Notes: generated from the letters alone by a model not told the origin. DNA of 64,000 bases from Anaerolineales bacterium (GCA_015075185.1 JABTUW010000004.1:868001-932000), one strand, 5' to 3'; shown: positions 25,323 to 35,075, counted from the stretch's first letter. Numbers and translations: made by a program.

Positions 25323-26417
25323 ATGCACGCCAAAATCACCCTGCTCCCCGGCGACGGAATTGGTCCTGAAGTAGTCGCCGAGGGAGTCAAAGTACTCCGG
25401 GCTATCGGGACAAACTTTGGACATGAGTTTGAATTTACCGAAGCTCTGGCTGGAGGTATTGCTATTGACCAGATCGGGAACCCTCTGCCCGACGAGTCTT
25501 TGGTTGCCTGCCACCAGGCTGATGCTGTGCTATTGGGCGCCGTTGGTGGCCCCAAGTGGAGTGACCCAAAAGCCCCAGTGCGGCCTGAACAGGGACTGCT
25601 CAAATTGCGCAAAGAGTTGGGCCTATTTGCTAACATTCGCCCGGTCAAAATCTATCCTGCCCTGGCCAACGCCTCTACCCTCAAAAGAGAGGTGGTGGAA
25701 AAAGTAGACTTGGTGATTGTGCGTGAGCTAACCGGCGGCCTTTATTTTGGCCAGCCGCAGGGGCGGCAGGATAATGCCCAAGGCCGGGCGGCAGTGGACA
25801 CACTGTACTATACAGAAGCCGAAATTGGACGGCTGATGCGGGTTTCCTTTGAGCTGGCCCGGCAGCGGCGCAAAAAAATCACTTCGGTAGACAAAGCCAA
25901 CGTGCTGGCTTCCAGCCGTTTATGGCGCGAAGTGGCTCACGAAGTTGCCGCCGAGTTTCCCGATGTGGAGTATGAGGACATCTTGGTGGATGCGTGCTCG
26001 ATGTATCTCATCCGCCGTCCCGCTGATTTTGATGTGATTGCTACCGAAAATATGTTTGGCGACATCCTGAGCGACGAGGCCAGTATGCTGGCTGGCTCGA
26101 TGGGCATGCTACCCTCAGCCTCACTTGGGGAAAAGAAAACAAGCTCAGGAGGCGCTTTTGGTCTTTACGAACCGATCCATGGCTCCGCGCCGGATATCGC
26201 CGGCAAAGGTATCGCCAATCCCCTGGCCACCATTCTGAGTGTGGCTATGCTGCTGCGCACTTCGTTAAGCCTTAGGCGCGAAGCCGATGCTGTGGAAGCC
26301 GCCGTAGACGCAGTATTGGCCGCCGGGCATCGTTCACCAGATTTGGCTGGCCCGGGCCAGCCAACCCTTGGCACCCAGGAGATGGGGGATTTGGTGGTAG
26401 AGGCGCTAAAACGTTGA
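25323..26417 (+). CDS. leuB: 3-isopropylmalate dehydrogenase
   Basis: NAD-dependent oxidative decarboxylation of 3-isopropylmalate in leucine synthesis. Family motifs: Leu-Leu-Pro-Gly-Asp-Gly-Ile-Gly-Pro-Glu-Val, the Arg-Glu-Leu-Thr-Gly-Gly-Leu-Tyr-Phe-Gly loop, Asp-Lys-Ala-Asn-Val-Leu and Asn-Met-Phe-Gly-Asp-Ile-Leu-Ser-Asp-Glu, plus Glu-Pro-Ile-His-Gly-Ser-Ala-Pro-Asp for NAD. ATG 25323 follows AAAGGA and gives 364 residues; the frame reaches 25260, overlapping the previous gene. It stands alone, 14 kb from leuA, ended by a strong terminator. Confidence 0.96.
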   Translation: MHAKITLLPGDGIGPEVVAEGVKVLRAIGTNFGHEFEFTEALAGGIAIDQIGNPLPDESLVACHQADAVLLGAVGGPKWSDPKAPVRPEQGLLKLRKELGLFANIRPVKIYPALANASTLKREVVEKVDLVIVRELTGGLYFGQPQGRQDNAQGRAAVDTLYYTEAEIGRLMRVSFELARQRRKKITSVDKANVLASSRLWREVAHEVAAEFPDVEYEDILVDACSMYLIRRPADFDVIATENMFGDILSDEASMLAGSMGMLPSASLGEKKTSSGGAFGLYEPIHGSAPDIAGKGIANPLATILSVAMLLRTSLSLRREADAVEAAVDAVLAAGHRSPDLAGPGQPTLGTQEMGDLVVEALKR

Positions 26418-26468
26418 ACCTTTAAGGCTTTAGAGTTTTACTTAGGGTTAAAAGCACCAGATGTTAAG

Positions 26469-26506
26469 AAAGAGGGTGAAAGTGGGTCAACTTTCACCCT
26501 CTTTTT
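26469..26506 (+). terminator. leuB terminator
   Basis: AAAGAGGGTGAAAGT (26469-26483) and ACTTTCACCCTCTTT (26490-26504) are a perfect 15-bp stem with a 6-nt loop, ending in a T run. Confidence 0.92.
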
Positions 26507-26645
26507 ATTCCAACGCAACTATGACATAATGCTAATGTAACTCAAACTGTAAAAATTTCACTTTATGCTATGCTTAGATTAAAGTAACATGGTAATAAAA
26601 CTCTGGAGCAGATGAAACAATCGAATGCCTCAAGGAGCAGTCCTT

Positions 26646-27047
26646 ATGGAACAAGCAGTCCAGCCAGGTAGTACACCAGCCAAACAAGTTTTAATTGTGG
26701 ATGACGAGATAACGATTACCTGGCTCCTACGTGAAACATTGGAACAGTTATCTAATTGCCGGATTTGGACAGCGGCCGGCGGTGAAGAGGCGCTGGCTTT
26801 GTGCGAAACAATCTCCTTCGATCTCATCATCACCGATTATAAAATGCCCGGTATGGATGGGCTGACCCTGGCAGGAGCAATTCGACGTTTACAACCCTAC
26901 ACGGTGATTGTGCTGCTCACCGGAGGCAGCAGCGAAGACATTTGTCAACGAGCTTCCGCTTTGGCTATTCGAAAGATATTGAACAAACCGCTCCGCCTCT
27001 CCATTATCCGTGAAACTATTACAAAGATATTTACCGAAATGGACTAG
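26646..27047 (+). CDS. single-domain response regulator
   Basis: CheY-like receiver alone, 133 residues. Acidic pocket Val-Asp-Asp-Glu, phosphoacceptor in Ile-Ile-Thr-Asp-Tyr-Lys-Met-Pro-Gly-Met-Asp-Gly, conserved Thr in Leu-Leu-Thr-Gly-Gly and Lys in Asn-Lys-Pro. AAGGAG 8 nt before ATG 26646 decides the start; an ATG at 26625 lacks one. No output domain, so it probably relays phosphate to or from the kinases downstream. It is the first gene of the signalling island and is followed 8 nt later by the phosphoesterase. Confidence 0.9.
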   Translation: MEQAVQPGSTPAKQVLIVDDEITITWLLRETLEQLSNCRIWTAAGGEEALALCETISFDLIITDYKMPGMDGLTLAGAIRRLQPYTVIVLLTGGSSEDICQRASALAIRKILNKPLRLSIIRETITKIFTEMD

Positions 27048-27055
27048 CGTGAAGT

Positions 27056-27928
27056 ATGACGTGGATTAAGCCGACAATGATGACCCTGGCCGTTCTGGCT
27101 GATATCCATGGCAACAGCCTGGCTTTAGAAGCCGCTTTGACTGATCTTGATGCAGTTGGTGGAGCCGATTATTTGCTTGTACTGGGTGATTTGGCAGTTT
27201 TTGGCCCCAACCCCAACGGCGTGCTGGATTTGTTGAGAGAGCGTACCCCCATTTTCTACGTGCGAGGTAACACTGACCGTTACTTGATCGAGGAAAAGTA
27301 TCCGGGCACCCCAGGCGATCAGACTTGGCAGGCTCAGGTTCTGGCCAGCTTTCCCTGGACAGCTAGCCAACTGGGTGCGGCTGGTTTACGTTTTCTGACC
27401 AGCCTTCCCAGCCACCAGATCCTGTGTCTGGACTCAGAACATACGATCCTGGCAGTGCACGCATCTCCGCGCAGCGATGAAGAAAATATCCGGCCTGAAA
27501 CACCTGACGCCGAGCTAACTGAGATGCTGGATGGTTTTAATAGTTTTAATCTGCTGCTTTGTGGCCATACCCACCTTGTCCTTGATCGAGAAGTGGTCGG
27601 GCGGCGAATTATCAATGTAGGGAGTGTGGGGTTGCCTTTTGATGGTGATCCCCGCGCCAGTTATGTTTTGGTCCATCTTCAACCCAATGGACAGTATCAT
27701 GTTGAATTTCGGCGGGTTGCTTATGATATTGAAGCTGTAATTACTCAATTGACCGCCGTAGCCCACCCTACGGCTGAGGTGTCAGCTTATAACCTCCGTT
27801 TCGCTCGCCCGTTGGGCCAGAAATTAGTTTATACAGAACAGATGAGGCATGGACAACACCCTAAAACAACACCCGTCCCGGGAAAATCAGTAATTGAGCG
27901 AGATGATTTCCACTTAGACCCTATTTAA
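27056..27928 (+). CDS. calcineurin-like metallophosphoesterase
   Basis: Binuclear metal phosphoesterase fold: Asp-Ile-His-Gly-Asn near the N-terminus, Leu-Gly-Asp-Leu, Arg-Gly-Asn-Thr-Asp, Cys-Gly-His-Thr-His and Asn-Val-Gly-Ser-Val-Gly, the YfcE/MJ0936-like pattern. The substrate could be a cyclic nucleotide or phospholipid, but the sequence does not say. The start may be ATG 27077 or 27080, where homologues usually begin. Adjacent receivers and GGDEF-EAL genes suggest a role in nucleotide signalling. This is inference from context. Confidence 0.85.
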   Translation: MTWIKPTMMTLAVLADIHGNSLALEAALTDLDAVGGADYLLVLGDLAVFGPNPNGVLDLLRERTPIFYVRGNTDRYLIEEKYPGTPGDQTWQAQVLASFPWTASQLGAAGLRFLTSLPSHQILCLDSEHTILAVHASPRSDEENIRPETPDAELTEMLDGFNSFNLLLCGHTHLVLDREVVGRRIINVGSVGLPFDGDPRASYVLVHLQPNGQYHVEFRRVAYDIEAVITQLTAVAHPTAEVSAYNLRFARPLGQKLVYTEQMRHGQHPKTTPVPGKSVIERDDFHLDPI

Positions 27929-27938
27929 GAGACGAAAG

Positions 27939-29471
27939 ATGAGCGATCCCATGACTCCATTATCATCACAGCCCTGTGTCTTGATTGTAGAAGACCACGA
28001 TAGTTTACGCCTGCTGCTGCACCAAATGCTAGAAAGCCGGAACTATCGCGTCGAAGAGGCTGCAGATGGGACGCAGGCGCTGGCGATTCTTCAGCGCTTG
28101 CTCCCTGACATCGTTTTACTGGATGTTATGCTGCCCGATCTGAGTGGTTTTGAGGTCTGTCGCCAATTACGCCAGCTACCTGGCGGCGGTAATCTGCCTA
28201 TCATCATGATCACCGCACGGGAAGACGCGGAAGCAATTGAACTGGCTTTTGCCGCCGGGGCTACCGATTACCTCATCAAACCCGTGCGGTACGCTGTCCT
28301 GAGTCATCGCCTGAGCCAGTTGCTGCGAACCAGGCAGGCTGAAGAGGCTCTTCGCCAGAGTGAACGTCTTTACCGGGCCGTCGTTGAAGATCAAACAGAA
28401 CTGATTTGCCGTTGCCGTCCTGACGGCACCTTGACCTTTGTCAACGAAGCCTGCTGTCGTTTCTTTGCTAAAAAACGTGAAGATTTGATTGGGCAAAGTT
28501 TTATGTCCCTTCTTCCTCAAGAGGGCCGGAAGGTAGCTGCCCAAACTTTGGCTGCACTGACCCCAGAAAATCCTGTAGCCACCGTTGAACACGAGGTAAT
28601 TACACCTGATGGGGAAATCTGTTGGCAGAGATGGACCGACCGGGCCATTTTTGATGAACAAGGACAGCTCGCTGAGATTCAATCCGTAGGGCATGATATT
28701 ACTGCTCGCAAAAAAGCCGAAACAGCCCTGCAACAGGTTCTAGCCAAATTAGAACGACGGGTCGAAGAGCGCACGGCTGAATTAACACTGGCTAATCTTC
28801 AACTCCAGCACGAGATCGCCGAACGTAAACAAGCGGAAAAACAGCTTCGAGCTTCGTTAAAAGAAAAAGAAGTCCTGCTCAAAGAGATTCATCACCGGGT
28901 GAAAAACAATCTGCAAATTATCTCCAGCCTGCTTAACCTCCAGTCGCATTACATTGATGATCCCGAAAACCGCAAAATCTTCCGGGAAAGCCAGCATCGA
29001 GTGCGCTCAATGGCCTTAATTCACGAGAAGTTGTACCGTACAGATAACCTGGCCCAGATTGATCTGGGAGAGTACATTCGCGACCTGGCTTTTTATCTAT
29101 TTCGCGCCTATGACGCCAAGTCGAAAGAGGTAAGCTTTTGTCTTGAGGCCAGCCCGGTTTATATCGGTATTGACACTGCTGTGCCGTGCGGGCTGATTAT
29201 CAATGAGCTGGTTACTAATGCTTTGAAACATGCTTTCCCTAACGGCAACGGCGGGGAAATTCGTATCAGCTTACAGACCACCCCCCAGGACCAGTTAACA
29301 ATCATCATCAGGGATAATGGGGTGGGGTTTCCTCTGTCCACTGACCTTAGCCAATCCAAATCACTGGGGCTGCAATTAGTCAATACCCTGGTCAGCCAGT
29401 TAGAGGGCGTTATCACCATGCAACAGCAAGACGGTGCCGAATTTAGGATTACTTTACCTATACCCCCTTGA
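27939..29471 (+). CDS. receiver-PAS-HisKA_2 histidine kinase
   Basis: In order: receiver (about 12-130, phosphoacceptor D62, K114), PAS (about 138-258), coiled coil, then HisKA_2/HWE-like dimerisation with Glu-Ile-His-His-Arg-Val-Lys-Asn-Asn (H318), and a HATPase_c with Asn-Glu-Leu-Val-Thr-Asn-Ala and Asp-Asn-Gly-Val-Gly-Phe-Pro. A receiver at the N-terminus means phosphate input from another kinase controls it. No membrane segment, so cytoplasmic. It starts 11 nt after the phosphoesterase gene. Confidence 0.92.
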   Translation: MSDPMTPLSSQPCVLIVEDHDSLRLLLHQMLESRNYRVEEAADGTQALAILQRLLPDIVLLDVMLPDLSGFEVCRQLRQLPGGGNLPIIMITAREDAEAIELAFAAGATDYLIKPVRYAVLSHRLSQLLRTRQAEEALRQSERLYRAVVEDQTELICRCRPDGTLTFVNEACCRFFAKKREDLIGQSFMSLLPQEGRKVAAQTLAALTPENPVATVEHEVITPDGEICWQRWTDRAIFDEQGQLAEIQSVGHDITARKKAETALQQVLAKLERRVEERTAELTLANLQLQHEIAERKQAEKQLRASLKEKEVLLKEIHHRVKNNLQIISSLLNLQSHYIDDPENRKIFRESQHRVRSMALIHEKLYRTDNLAQIDLGEYIRDLAFYLFRAYDAKSKEVSFCLEASPVYIGIDTAVPCGLIINELVTNALKHAFPNGNGGEIRISLQTTPQDQLTIIIRDNGVGFPLSTDLSQSKSLGLQLVNTLVSQLEGVITMQQQDGAEFRITLPIPP

Positions 29472-29544
29472 CCTTAAGCCAAGAGATGACTAAATTGCGT
29501 AAATAGTAGCTGTCCCTCTATCCTGAACAGAAAGAAACACCGAT

Positions 29545-31107
29545 ATGATCACCAAAGTCAGAATTTTGATTGTTGAAGACGAAAGTATCGTCGCTATGGA
29601 TGTCAAGAACAGGTTGATCCGATTGGGCTATGAGGTCTGCGGTCTGGCTTCATCGGGTGAAGAAGCCATCCAAAAAACCATTCAGTCTCATCCCGGCTTG
29701 ATCCTGATGGATATTCGCTTAAAAGGCCAGATGGACGGCATCATTGTCGCCGAGCAGATTCGTAGCTGGTATGATGTCCCCATCGTCTTCTTAACTGCCT
29801 ATTCTGATGACACCACCCTCCAACGGGTCAAGTTAACCGAAGCATTTGGCTATCTGCTCAAACCTTTAGAAGAACGAGAACTGCATATCACTATCGAGAT
29901 GGCCCTGTACAAGCACAAGATGGAACGCAAGCTCAAAGAGAGCGAACAGTGGCTCTTTACGACCCTGAACAGTATTGGCGACGGGGTCATTGCCACCGAT
30001 GCCCAGGGCCACATTAAATTCATGAACCCGGTCGCCGAAACCCTAACTGGCTGGTCGCAGCCAGAAGCGTTGGGGCAAGAGATTAAGGCTGTTTTCAACC
30101 TCATCCACCCTGAAACGCGGCTACCGGTCGCCAATCCCGCCGAGCAGGCGCTACATGCAGGTAAAATGATCTGCCTGGAGAAAGAAGCCGTCCTGGTTGC
30201 CAGGAATGGTCCGGAAATCCCCATTGCTGACAGCGCCGCCCCCATTCGTAACCACCAGGAGACGATTACCGGCGCGGTATTGATCTTCCGCGATGTGACC
30301 GAACGCCAGCAGGCTGAAGCAAAGCTGCGCCGTTATGCCGAGGAACTTGAGAGTCAGAATGAAGACCTGGAAGCTTTTGCCCGCACCGTGGCGCACGACC
30401 TGCAAAGCCCTTTGAATCCCATCGTTGGCTTTGCCGACGTTATGTTGAAGGAATACGCGACCCTTTCAGAGGATGAAATACGCTCCTATCTGCAAATTAT
30501 CGTCCAGAGCGGCCGCAAAATGAGCAATATCATTGACGAGTTGATGCTGCTGGCCCAAGTTCGCCGCAAGAAGATTAGCCCCAAACCTCTGGATATGGCA
30601 GAGATTATCACCGCGGCCCAGCAGCGTCTAAGTGATGAATTTGAAGCATATCAAGCCCAACTGGTTGGCCCGGCCCAATGGCCGGTTGCCGCCGGATATG
30701 CTCCCTGGATCGAGCAAGTGTGGGTCAATTACCTTAGCAACGCTCTAAAATATGGCGGCCGGCCGCCGCGAGTCGAGGTGGGCGCAACCATCCAAGAGAA
30801 CGGAATGGTTCGCTTTTGGGTGCGTGATAACGGCGACGGGATTGACCCTACAGAGCATGCTCGCTTATTTACACCCTTTACCCGGCTCGAGCAAGTTAAA
30901 GCCAAGGGGAACGGTATCGGGCTATCTATCGTGCGGCGTATGGTCGAGAGTTTGGGCGGGCAGGTAGGGATAGAAAGCGAGGGGGTAGCGGGCCAGGGCA
31001 GCACCTTCAGTTTTACCCTGCCAGCTACGAATGGCCGGCGGGCTACCAACGACTCGCTGGCTATCCAGAAAGTAAGAGTATTGCCGGATGGACACGCAGA
31101 ATGTTGA
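29545..31107 (+). CDS. receiver-PAS-HisKA histidine kinase
   Basis: Receiver (D56, K106), PAS (about 130-255), coiled coil, HisKA with Val-Ala-His-Asp-Leu-Gln-Ser-Pro-Leu (H284), and HATPase_c with Asp-Asn-Gly-Asp-Gly-Ile and a Gly-Ile-Gly-Leu-Ser lid. Unlike its neighbours it uses classical HisKA, so phosphate flow through the island mixes two kinase classes. The receiver is of the Met-Asp-Ile-Arg-Leu-Lys-Gly-x-Met-Asp-Gly type, also seen at 37865 and 41239. The end overlaps the next start by 20 nt, which indicates translational coupling. No membrane segment is seen. Confidence 0.92.
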   Translation: MITKVRILIVEDESIVAMDVKNRLIRLGYEVCGLASSGEEAIQKTIQSHPGLILMDIRLKGQMDGIIVAEQIRSWYDVPIVFLTAYSDDTTLQRVKLTEAFGYLLKPLEERELHITIEMALYKHKMERKLKESEQWLFTTLNSIGDGVIATDAQGHIKFMNPVAETLTGWSQPEALGQEIKAVFNLIHPETRLPVANPAEQALHAGKMICLEKEAVLVARNGPEIPIADSAAPIRNHQETITGAVLIFRDVTERQQAEAKLRRYAEELESQNEDLEAFARTVAHDLQSPLNPIVGFADVMLKEYATLSEDEIRSYLQIIVQSGRKMSNIIDELMLLAQVRRKKISPKPLDMAEIITAAQQRLSDEFEAYQAQLVGPAQWPVAAGYAPWIEQVWVNYLSNALKYGGRPPRVEVGATIQENGMVRFWVRDNGDGIDPTEHARLFTPFTRLEQVKAKGNGIGLSIVRRMVESLGGQVGIESEGVAGQGSTFSFTLPATNGRRATNDSLAIQKVRVLPDGHAEC

Positions 31108-32725
31108 AGAACCTGCAGAAATTCAAGCCAGCTTGAGCCAGGTAGCGCTGCCTGAGTTTGAAGCGATTATTGTTCATCGAAAAGTTACTATTCTGGATGC
31201 CAACCAGGCCGTAGCGACCATGTTTGGCTATGAACTGGCAGAGCTAATAACCTTGACGATGCTGGATTTGATGCAGCCGGAAGCCCGCAGCATCGTCTTA
31301 AAAAATACCCTCACCCACTATCAAAAACCTTATCAGGTGGTAGGTTTGAAGAAGGATGGCTCAACCTTTCCCCTTGAAATTTTTCACGATACCATTGTTT
31401 ATCACGATCACAATGTTCAGGTAACAGCCTTTCAAACCATCTCTGACGACCAGTCGGTTGATCAGGTCCTAACTCTGCTCCGCCAGAGCAAACAACAACT
31501 GGAAGAAAAGTTACGGCAGAGTACCACCCAGTTACGCTTTCTCAACGAACGGCTGCGTCTCGAACTGGACGAGCGAGCGGAAATGGAGACTAAACTCAGG
31601 GTACAGGCCCACCAACAGGCGAGCGTAGCTGAGTTAGGACAACGAGCTTTGGTAGGAACTTCGCTGCCCACACTGCTCGCCGAAGCTACCCGGCTGGTTC
31701 GCCAAACCCTTGAAATTGATCATGTGGCATTTTTAGAATTCATGCCCGACCGTAACATTTTATTGCGGCAGACGGGCACCGGATTGCCAGCCGGATGTGC
31801 CGATCAGGTTGCCATCCAGCTCAGCCAGGACTCGCCCGCGGGCCGCTGTTTTCTGGCTAATGAGGCAGTAATTGTTGAGGATTTGGCTTCTGAGGAGCAG
31901 GATAAGACAAACGGATTCCTGCACAAGCAGCAGGTGGTCAGCGGAATGTGGCTAGTGATCCGGGGTAACATCCAGCCGGCAGGTATTTTGGAGGTCTGTG
32001 CCACCAAGCGCCGGTTATTTAGCGAAGATGACCAGCACTTTCTCCAGGCTGTGGCCAATATTTTGGCCCTGGCCATTGATCGTCATCGTGCCGAAACTCA
32101 AATTAAAGAGTCACTGCACCAGAAAGAAATACTGTTAAGGGAAATTCACCACCGGGTAAAAAACAACTTGCAGGTCATCTCCAGCCTGTTGGCACTGCAG
32201 GAAGAACATATCTCCGACCCAGGGATGCGGCAGGTTTTCAAAGAGAGCCAGCAGCGCATCCGCGCTATGGCTTTGCTCCACCAACAGCTTTACAAATCGG
32301 CCAGCCTGGCCAGTGTTGAAATGGTCCCATACATCCAGGATTTGGTTAGTTATTTGAAACGTTTATATGACACGTTCGAGCAAGGAATTGCCTTCGAAAC
32401 TCAACTTGAGGATGTTTCCCTTGAAATTGATCGAGCAATTCCCTTTGGCCTGTTACTTAATGAATTAATATCGAACGCTTTAAAGTATGCCTTTCCTCAT
32501 AATCGGGCCGGTACAATCAGGATTAAACTCGCGAAAAATGAGTGCAATCAATTAGTTCTAATGGTGAGCGATAATGGGGTTGGTCTTCCAGCAGGGATAG
32601 ATATCCACCAGTCGACCTCAATGGGATTACAACTGGTCAGCGGGTTGGCCAGGCAGTTGGATGCCACGCTTGAACTCGACCGGAAGGATGGCGTCAGCTT
32701 TAAGCTGGTCATGGCACAGGAGTAA
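31088..32725 (+). CDS. PAS-GAF HisKA_2 histidine kinase
   Basis: PAS (about 20-125), a long coiled coil (130-180), GAF (about 185-335) and HisKA_2 with Arg-Glu-Ile-His-His-Arg-Val-Lys-Asn-Asn (H353), then HATPase_c (Asn-Glu-Leu-Ile-Ser-Asn-Ala, Asp-Asn-Gly-Val-Gly-Leu-Pro). No membrane segment, so it senses a cytoplasmic signal. It overlaps the upstream kinase by 20 nt. After it, about 120 nt contain a fossil of a substrate-binding-protein gene. Confidence 0.92.
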   Translation: MDTQNVEEPAEIQASLSQVALPEFEAIIVHRKVTILDANQAVATMFGYELAELITLTMLDLMQPEARSIVLKNTLTHYQKPYQVVGLKKDGSTFPLEIFHDTIVYHDHNVQVTAFQTISDDQSVDQVLTLLRQSKQQLEEKLRQSTTQLRFLNERLRLELDERAEMETKLRVQAHQQASVAELGQRALVGTSLPTLLAEATRLVRQTLEIDHVAFLEFMPDRNILLRQTGTGLPAGCADQVAIQLSQDSPAGRCFLANEAVIVEDLASEEQDKTNGFLHKQQVVSGMWLVIRGNIQPAGILEVCATKRRLFSEDDQHFLQAVANILALAIDRHRAETQIKESLHQKEILLREIHHRVKNNLQVISSLLALQEEHISDPGMRQVFKESQQRIRAMALLHQQLYKSASLASVEMVPYIQDLVSYLKRLYDTFEQGIAFETQLEDVSLEIDRAIPFGLLLNELISNALKYAFPHNRAGTIRIKLAKNECNQLVLMVSDNGVGLPAGIDIHQSTSMGLQLVSGLARQLDATLELDRKDGVSFKLVMAQE

Positions 32726-32788
32726 TCATCCATGTTAGGTTTTCCCCTCTGGAAAGTGTTAGCGTCAAAAATTAAATCAGACTTTTTC

Positions 32789-32827
32789 GTCCTGAACGCT
32801 TTTACCGCTGAATACGGCGGGCAAAAG
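32789..32827 (+). pseudogene. remnant of a PotD-like gene
   Basis: Thirteen codons read Val-Leu-Asn-Ala-Phe-Thr-Ala-Glu-Tyr-Gly-Gly-Gln-Lys, nearly the same as Val-Leu-Asp-Ala-Phe-Thr-Thr-Glu-Tyr-Gly-Val-Lys in the gene at 33942. This supports an earlier third copy, now mostly deleted. Confidence 0.5.
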
Positions 32828-32844
32828 TTTTTAGAGGCCCAACC

Positions 32845-33942
32845 GTGACTCTCAGACTGACCCTGCTTAACCTGGTTCTCTTCTGGCTTGCCGCTTGCCG
32901 GGCTGCCGCTCCAAACCCCACTCCGACGCCTCCACTTCTGGCCGATGAGTTAATCTTTTACAATTGGGAGGACGACCTACCCCAATCCGTGCTGGAGGCT
33001 TTTACCAAAGAGTCGGGGGTTAAGGTAAAATACCTGGTCTACGAGTCGCAGGAGGAGGCCATTGATAATTTGCGAGCGGGTCAGGTATACGATGTGGTAG
33101 TGATGGAGAGCCGCTTCGTTGGCCTGCTGGCCCGCGAAAAACTGTTGGCTGAGATTAATTATCGGCATATCCCCAACTTTAAAAATATCTCGGCCAATTT
33201 CCGTGATTTAGCCTATGATCCCGGCAATAAACATTCTGTTCCTTATAATTGGGGCTTCACTGCCCTGATCGTTCGCAGCGACTTAGTTGAAGCACCGGTG
33301 ACCCGTTGGGCCGATCTGTGGGATCCGCGTTACGCCGGCCGAGTGGGGCTATGGCGCGGTCAACCCCGCGAGGTGCTCGCCTTGACCCTCAAGTCGCTCG
33401 GTTATTCGGCCAACTCTGAAAACCCGGCACAACTTGCCGCCGCCCTGGATAAGCTGCTGGCGCTTAAGCCCCATCTGCATTTTGTGGAGGATTATGACCC
33501 GGCTAAAGCCAGCCCGGCCCTGGCCAGTGGCGAGATTGTGCTTACGATGGGCTATGCCAACGATGTCCTGACCGGTCGCGAACTGAACCCGGCCATCACT
33601 TACGTTTTGCCTCAAGAGGGGGCTTTGCTCTGGGGCGATAATTTTGTAATCCCGGCCAACAGTCCGCATCAATACACGGCCGAAATCTTCTTGAATTTTT
33701 TGCAGCGCCCGGAGATCAACGCTCAAATAGCTAACGAAAATCTTTATGCCACGCCCAACGAAGCCGCCTATCCCTTAATTGATCCCGAACTGCTCAATAA
33801 TCCGCTGGTCTTCCCGGCTAATGAAGATTTGAAAAAGGCCGAGATTATTCTGCCTTTAAGCCCGGAAGGTCAAAAATTGTACGATCAAATTTGGCAGCGT
33901 TTTATGGATGCTGCCCCATCATCAACAGCAGGCATCCCCTAA
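32845..33942 (+). CDS. PotD-like substrate-binding lipoprotein
   Basis: Spermidine/putrescine-family periplasmic binding protein. Signal sequence with lipobox Leu-Ala-Ala-Cys, Pro/Thr linker, then two-lobed domain starting Glu-Leu-Ile-Phe-Tyr-Asn-Trp-Glu-Asp-Asp, as in PotD. GTG 32845 start. About 60% alike to the next gene by eye. There is no ABC permease or ATPase nearby, and the next genes are a kinase with a dCache sensor, so it may feed ligand to the sensor instead of importing it. The ligand is unknown; PotD-family proteins bind polyamines or other small molecules. Confidence 0.85.
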   Translation: MTLRLTLLNLVLFWLAACRAAAPNPTPTPPLLADELIFYNWEDDLPQSVLEAFTKESGVKVKYLVYESQEEAIDNLRAGQVYDVVVMESRFVGLLAREKLLAEINYRHIPNFKNISANFRDLAYDPGNKHSVPYNWGFTALIVRSDLVEAPVTRWADLWDPRYAGRVGLWRGQPREVLALTLKSLGYSANSENPAQLAAALDKLLALKPHLHFVEDYDPAKASPALASGEIVLTMGYANDVLTGRELNPAITYVLPQEGALLWGDNFVIPANSPHQYTAEIFLNFLQRPEINAQIANENLYATPNEAAYPLIDPELLNNPLVFPANEDLKKAEIILPLSPEGQKLYDQIWQRFMDAAPSSTAGIP

Positions 33943-35075
33943 TGAGAAAGCCTTTCCACTGCAACCTCCTTCAACATAAGCCACTTCGCTACCTCATTCT
34001 GGTCCTATGGTCTATTTTTGCCCTTTTCTGGCTTAGCGGCTGTGGCACCCCAACCCCACCACCTACCCCGACGCCACCGAAACTGGTCGAGGAACTGATC
34101 TTTTATAACTGGGAGGACGACATGCCCCAGGCGGTGCTTGACGCTTTTACCACCGAGTACGGCGTTAAGGTGACCTATCTGACCTATGATACCTCAGAAG
34201 AAGCCACGGCAAATATCAAGAGTGGACAGGTCGCCTACGATATAGCTGTCATCGAACACGATTATGTCCCCTCCCTCGTCGCTGACGGTCTGCTGGCCCA
34301 GGTTAATTATCGCCATGTGCTCAACTTCAAAAACATCTCGCCCAACTTCCGTGACCTGACCTTCGACCCCAACAATAAACATTTGATACCTTATACCTGG
34401 GGCAGCACCGGCCTCATAATTCGGAGTGATCTAGTTGAGAAACCGGTAACCCGTTGGGCGGATTTGTGGGCTAAACGCTACGCCGGGCGGATTGCCGTCC
34501 GCCCCGAACCCTCCGAACTCATTACCATCGCCCTCAAGTCGTTGGGGTACCGAGTCAATACAGAAGATCCAGCGGCTCTGGAGGCAGCGCTGCAGCATCT
34601 GCTCGAACTAAAGCCGTCCCTCACCTTTGTCGAAACCGAAACCGAGGGCGCCTTGGCCGGCCTTTTAAGTGGAGAAGCGGTCATCCTCGTCGGCTGGCCC
34701 GGCGATGCTCTAGCAGCTCAAAGCCGAAATCCGGCTATTACTTATGTTTTACCAGAGGAGGGCACCTTTTTGTGGGGCGATGGTTTTGTCATCTCGGCCA
34801 ACAGTCCAAACAAAGACACCGCCGAGCTGTTCCTGAACTTTTTGTTGCGGCCCGAAATCAACGCCCAGATTGTGAACGAATACCATTATGCTACGGCTAA
34901 TGAGGCAGCCTACCCTTTCATCAACCCCGACATTCGCAACAATCCCATTGTTTTTCCGCCTATTGAGGATATCGAAAAGGGTGAATGGTACTTGCCGCTC
35001 AGTCCTGATGGACAAAAATTATACGACCAAGTTTGGCAGCATTTCATGAATGCAGCTACAACAGAGAAAAAATGA
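33942..35075 (+). CDS. PotD-like substrate-binding lipoprotein, paralogue
   Basis: Second copy of the preceding gene: signal/anchor with lipobox Leu-Ser-Gly-Cys, Thr-Pro linker, and Glu-Leu-Ile-Phe-Tyr-Asn-Trp-Glu-Asp-Asp opening. ATG 33942 overlaps the upstream stop by 1 nt, and its own TGA overlaps the kinase ATG (ATGA), so the three are translationally coupled. The frame runs up to 33891, but the overlap rules that start out. Side by side the copies differ at loops but keep lobe motifs such as Leu-Leu-Ala-Gln-Val-Asn-Tyr-Arg-His and Thr-Arg-Trp-Ala-Asp-Leu-Trp. Confidence 0.85.
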   Translation: MRKPFHCNLLQHKPLRYLILVLWSIFALFWLSGCGTPTPPPTPTPPKLVEELIFYNWEDDMPQAVLDAFTTEYGVKVTYLTYDTSEEATANIKSGQVAYDIAVIEHDYVPSLVADGLLAQVNYRHVLNFKNISPNFRDLTFDPNNKHLIPYTWGSTGLIIRSDLVEKPVTRWADLWAKRYAGRIAVRPEPSELITIALKSLGYRVNTEDPAALEAALQHLLELKPSLTFVETETEGALAGLLSGEAVILVGWPGDALAAQSRNPAITYVLPEEGTFLWGDGFVISANSPNKDTAELFLNFLLRPEINAQIVNEYHYATANEAAYPFINPDIRNNPIVFPPIEDIEKGEWYLPLSPDGQKLYDQVWQHFMNAATTEKK

